Positions 24,266-24,367 of a DNA stretch of 24,367 nt are shown piece after piece. Numbering within the stretch: position 1 is the stretch's first letter; each line of letters begins with the position of its first letter. Source of the stretch: Streptomyces sp. NRRL S-87 (lineage in GTDB: Bacteria > Actinomycetota > Actinomycetes > Streptomycetales > Streptomycetaceae); assembly GCF_000719335.1 (NCBI RefSeq), contig NZ_JOGB01000091.1, positions 1 to 24,367 on the forward strand, in the 5' to 3' direction. Under the pieces are notes generated by a model. It saw only the letters and a program-made list of their open reading frames with translations. It was not told the DNA's origin and did no database searches. Position numbers and translations under genes: made by a program.

Positions 24266-24367
24266 TTCACCAGCAGGCCGCGGTTGCGCAGTACGTGGCG
24301 CTCGAGGGGGCTGAAGATCAGCAGGTCGATCGCGATGCCGACGACGAGGATCAGGAAGATCGCCAGG
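24262..24367 (-). CDS. ABC transporter permease, C-terminal fragment
   Basis: Only the last 34 residues are in the window: LAIFLILVVGIAIDLLIF, then SPLERHVLRNRGLLVK and TGA. A final membrane helix followed by 'PLERxVLRxRGL' is typical of the SsuC/TauC-like permeases for sulfonates, taurine or nitrate. The gene continues past the right edge, so its length and start are unknown. Its stop overlaps the GTG of the sirohydrochlorin chelatase. Together they suggest the end of a sulfur-assimilation operon, in which sulfonate or sulfate sulfur is reduced by a siroheme enzyme. Confidence 0.8.
   Translation of the reverse strand, partial: LAIFLILVVGIAIDLLIFSPLERHVLRNRGLLVK

Overview
The window is very GC-rich actinobacterial DNA and almost certainly comes from Streptomyces or a close relative. 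The signs are strong G/C third-position bias, many GTG starts, long spurious antisense reading frames, a TreY/GlgX pair, an SAV2148-like HEPN protein, and a Trp-codon leader peptide in front of trpS. I see no rRNA, tRNA, insertion sequence, phage gene or CRISPR array, and no gene-free stretch longer than 300 bases.

Layout. 1-180: non-coding, repeat-rich. 181-6143: alpha-glucan/trehalose genes treY and glgX (both minus), with a plus-strand MFS transporter between them. 6282-8580: two secreted proteins that look like the N2/N3 half and the catalytic half of a copper amine oxidase, encoded as separate genes. 8690-10911: an SAV2148-like HEPN protein and a DnaQ-type exonuclease. 11007-12342: tryptophanyl-tRNA synthetase (minus) behind a complete ribosome-mediated attenuator. 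12408-13259: an APH-type kinase (minus). 13534-16719: a membrane protein with a Pro/Thr repeat tail, then a polytopic M48 metalloprotease with a long Gly/Ser linker. 16729-17280: a DUF1697 protein. 17281-17457: a structured repeat that runs into the 3' end of an aldo/keto reductase (minus), which has no stop codon in its own frame. 18318-19334: a ketopantoate-reductase-like protein. 19366-23170: a three-subunit molybdenum hydroxylase (PaoABC/YagTSR type, minus) with 4-base overlaps. 23441-24367: a CbiX-type sirohydrochlorin chelatase coupled to the end of an ABC permease gene (minus).

How the genes work together. GlgX debranches glycogen and TreY converts the resulting linear maltooligosaccharides to maltooligosyl-trehalose; treZ is not in the window. 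The two amine-oxidase-like genes are co-oriented, both exported, and together cover the domains of a normal enzyme. The trpS leader should make synthetase expression respond to uncharged tRNA-Trp. The chelatase supplies siroheme and is joined to what looks like a sulfonate/taurine-type permease, suggesting the end of a sulfur-assimilation operon.

Most interesting items: the split copper amine oxidase and its altered cofactor motif (6282-8580), the trpS attenuator (12242-12354), the stop-less aldo/keto reductase ending in a structured repeat whose core recurs inverted at the window's left edge, the inverted repeat covering the ribosome binding site of the HEPN gene (8613-8686), and the repeat-rich M48 gene pair.
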